Positions 5,557 through 5,920 of a stretch of DNA of 5,920 bases are shown piece after piece. Position numbers and translations under genes: made by a program. The stretch covers positions 2,479 through 8,398 of the forward strand of contig PMIZ01000201.1 of the NCBI GenBank assembly GCA_003157225.1, read 5' to 3'. Source of the DNA: Actinomycetota bacterium. Its GTDB lineage: Bacteria > Actinomycetota > Thermoleophilia > RBG-16-64-13. Each line of letters starts with the position of its first letter. Position 1 is the first letter of the stretch. Below the pieces are notes generated by a model. It was not told the origin of the DNA and did no database searches. It saw only the letters and a program-made list of their open reading frames with translations.

Positions 5557-5569
5557 CGGGCGTAGCCCG
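5557..5569 (+). other. Small hairpin CGGGC-GTA-GCCCG in the metK leader
   Basis: A perfect 5-bp GC stem with a 3-base loop, 28 bases before the metK start. With no following T-run it is not a canonical terminator, but if transcription starts near 5556 it would sit at the very 5' end of the metK mRNA, where it could stabilise the transcript. It could also be the end of the upstream thioesterase transcript. Confidence 0.35.
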
Positions 5570-5597
5570 TATTGGGTCGATAGCGCGGGAGGCGGTT

Positions 5598-5920
5598 GTG
5601 GAGAACCACGAGTTTCTTTTCACGTCTGAGTCGGTGAGCGAAGGCCATCCGGACAAGATAGCCGACCAGATATCGGATGCTGTCCTGGATGCCGTTCTTG
5701 CGGACGATCCGCGCGGACGAGTCGCCTGCGAGACCCTCGTGACCACGGGGTTGGTCGTCGTGTCCGGGGAGATAACCACCTCCACGTACGTCGACGTGCC
5801 CTCCATAGCGCGCAAGACCATCGAGCACATCGGGTACACCCGTGCCAAATACGGCTTCGACGCCGAGACCTGCGGCGTGATCACCACCATCCACGACCAG
5901 TCGCCAGATATCGCGCAGGG
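5598..5920 (+). CDS. metK: S-adenosylmethionine synthetase, N-terminal part (runs off right edge)
   Basis: The first 107 residues of MetK, which makes S-adenosylmethionine from methionine and ATP with release of phosphate and pyrophosphate. The N-terminus carries the conserved [20 protein letters not shown] block (8-27), with His17 and Asp19 matching the E. coli catalytic His14 and Mg-binding Asp16 region. [16 protein letters not shown] (44-59) and HDQSPDIAQ (99-107), part of the substrate-binding loop region, follow; all family blocks are intact. The start is a GTG at 5598-5600 with GGGAGG (5587-5592) five bases upstream. The gene is open to the end of the window and should continue for about 280-300 more residues. 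Its 84-base upstream gap suggests a separate promoter from the thioesterase. It is a housekeeping gene and probably marks the edge of the transport/ligase unit. Confidence 0.96.
   Translation, partial: MENHEFLFTSESVSEGHPDKIADQISDAVLDAVLADDPRGRVACETLVTTGLVVVSGEITTSTYVDVPSIARKTIEHIGYTRAKYGFDAETCGVITTIHDQSPDIAQ

Noticed and set aside
5514..5597. SAM riboswitch ahead of metK
   Set aside because: The gap is only 84 bases, with one 5-bp hairpin and no multi-helix architecture or terminator typical of SAM riboswitches.
5040..5894. 284-codon minus-strand open frame
   Set aside because: It is antisense to both the thioesterase and metK and shows no domain signal.
1..5920. tRNA, rRNA, CRISPR array, insertion sequence or attachment site
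   Set aside because: No cloverleaf-like stretch, repeat-spacer pattern, transposase or terminal inverted repeats were seen by eye; a covariance-model search could not be run.

Overview
The window is about 5.9 kb of high-GC bacterial DNA with tightly packed genes, clear Shine-Dalgarno sites and one AT-rich intergenic island. The partial MetK and the general gene style suggest a deep-branching actinobacterial or similar high-GC lineage. A CoA-ligase gene beside branched-chain-type ABC ATPases is a combination often seen in organisms that metabolise aromatic or fatty acids, frequently anaerobes. The taxonomic guess is weak because it rests on remembered protein resemblance, not on a search.

Layout. 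Positions 1-912 (+) hold the last residues of an ABC ATPase and, overlapping it by ATGA, a complete ABC-2 membrane subunit: the 3' end of a two-gene export operon. Convergent to it at 968-1561 (-) is a class I SAM-dependent methyltransferase with a very strong ribosome binding site. A roughly 500-base divergent intergenic region (1562-2062) contains repeated AT-rich boxes, a good sigma70-like promoter (about 1907-1935) whose -35 overlaps a 10-bp palindrome, and a leader with possible hairpins.

That promoter would drive a (+) strand unit: a LivG-type ATPase (2063-2911), a LivF-type ATPase (2913-3659, one base after livG), a phenylacetate-CoA-ligase family enzyme (3697-5001) and a FlK-like hotdog thioesterase (5079-5513). 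No LivH, LivM or LivK (permeases and binding protein) lies in or between these genes, so the two ATPases either serve permeases encoded elsewhere or form an unusual reduced set. The ligase would make an acyl-CoA from an imported or endogenous carboxylic acid, and the thioesterase could reverse the reaction for wrong or toxic acyl-CoAs. The window ends in metK (5598 onward, truncated), which probably has its own promoter.

No wholly novel system is evident. The most interesting items are the permease-less LivGF-ligase-thioesterase unit, the ungapped Thr/Glu/His match to FlK without its aromatic gate residues, changed motif residues in the ligase and in LivF, an insertion in LivG, and the structured regulatory region ahead of livG.
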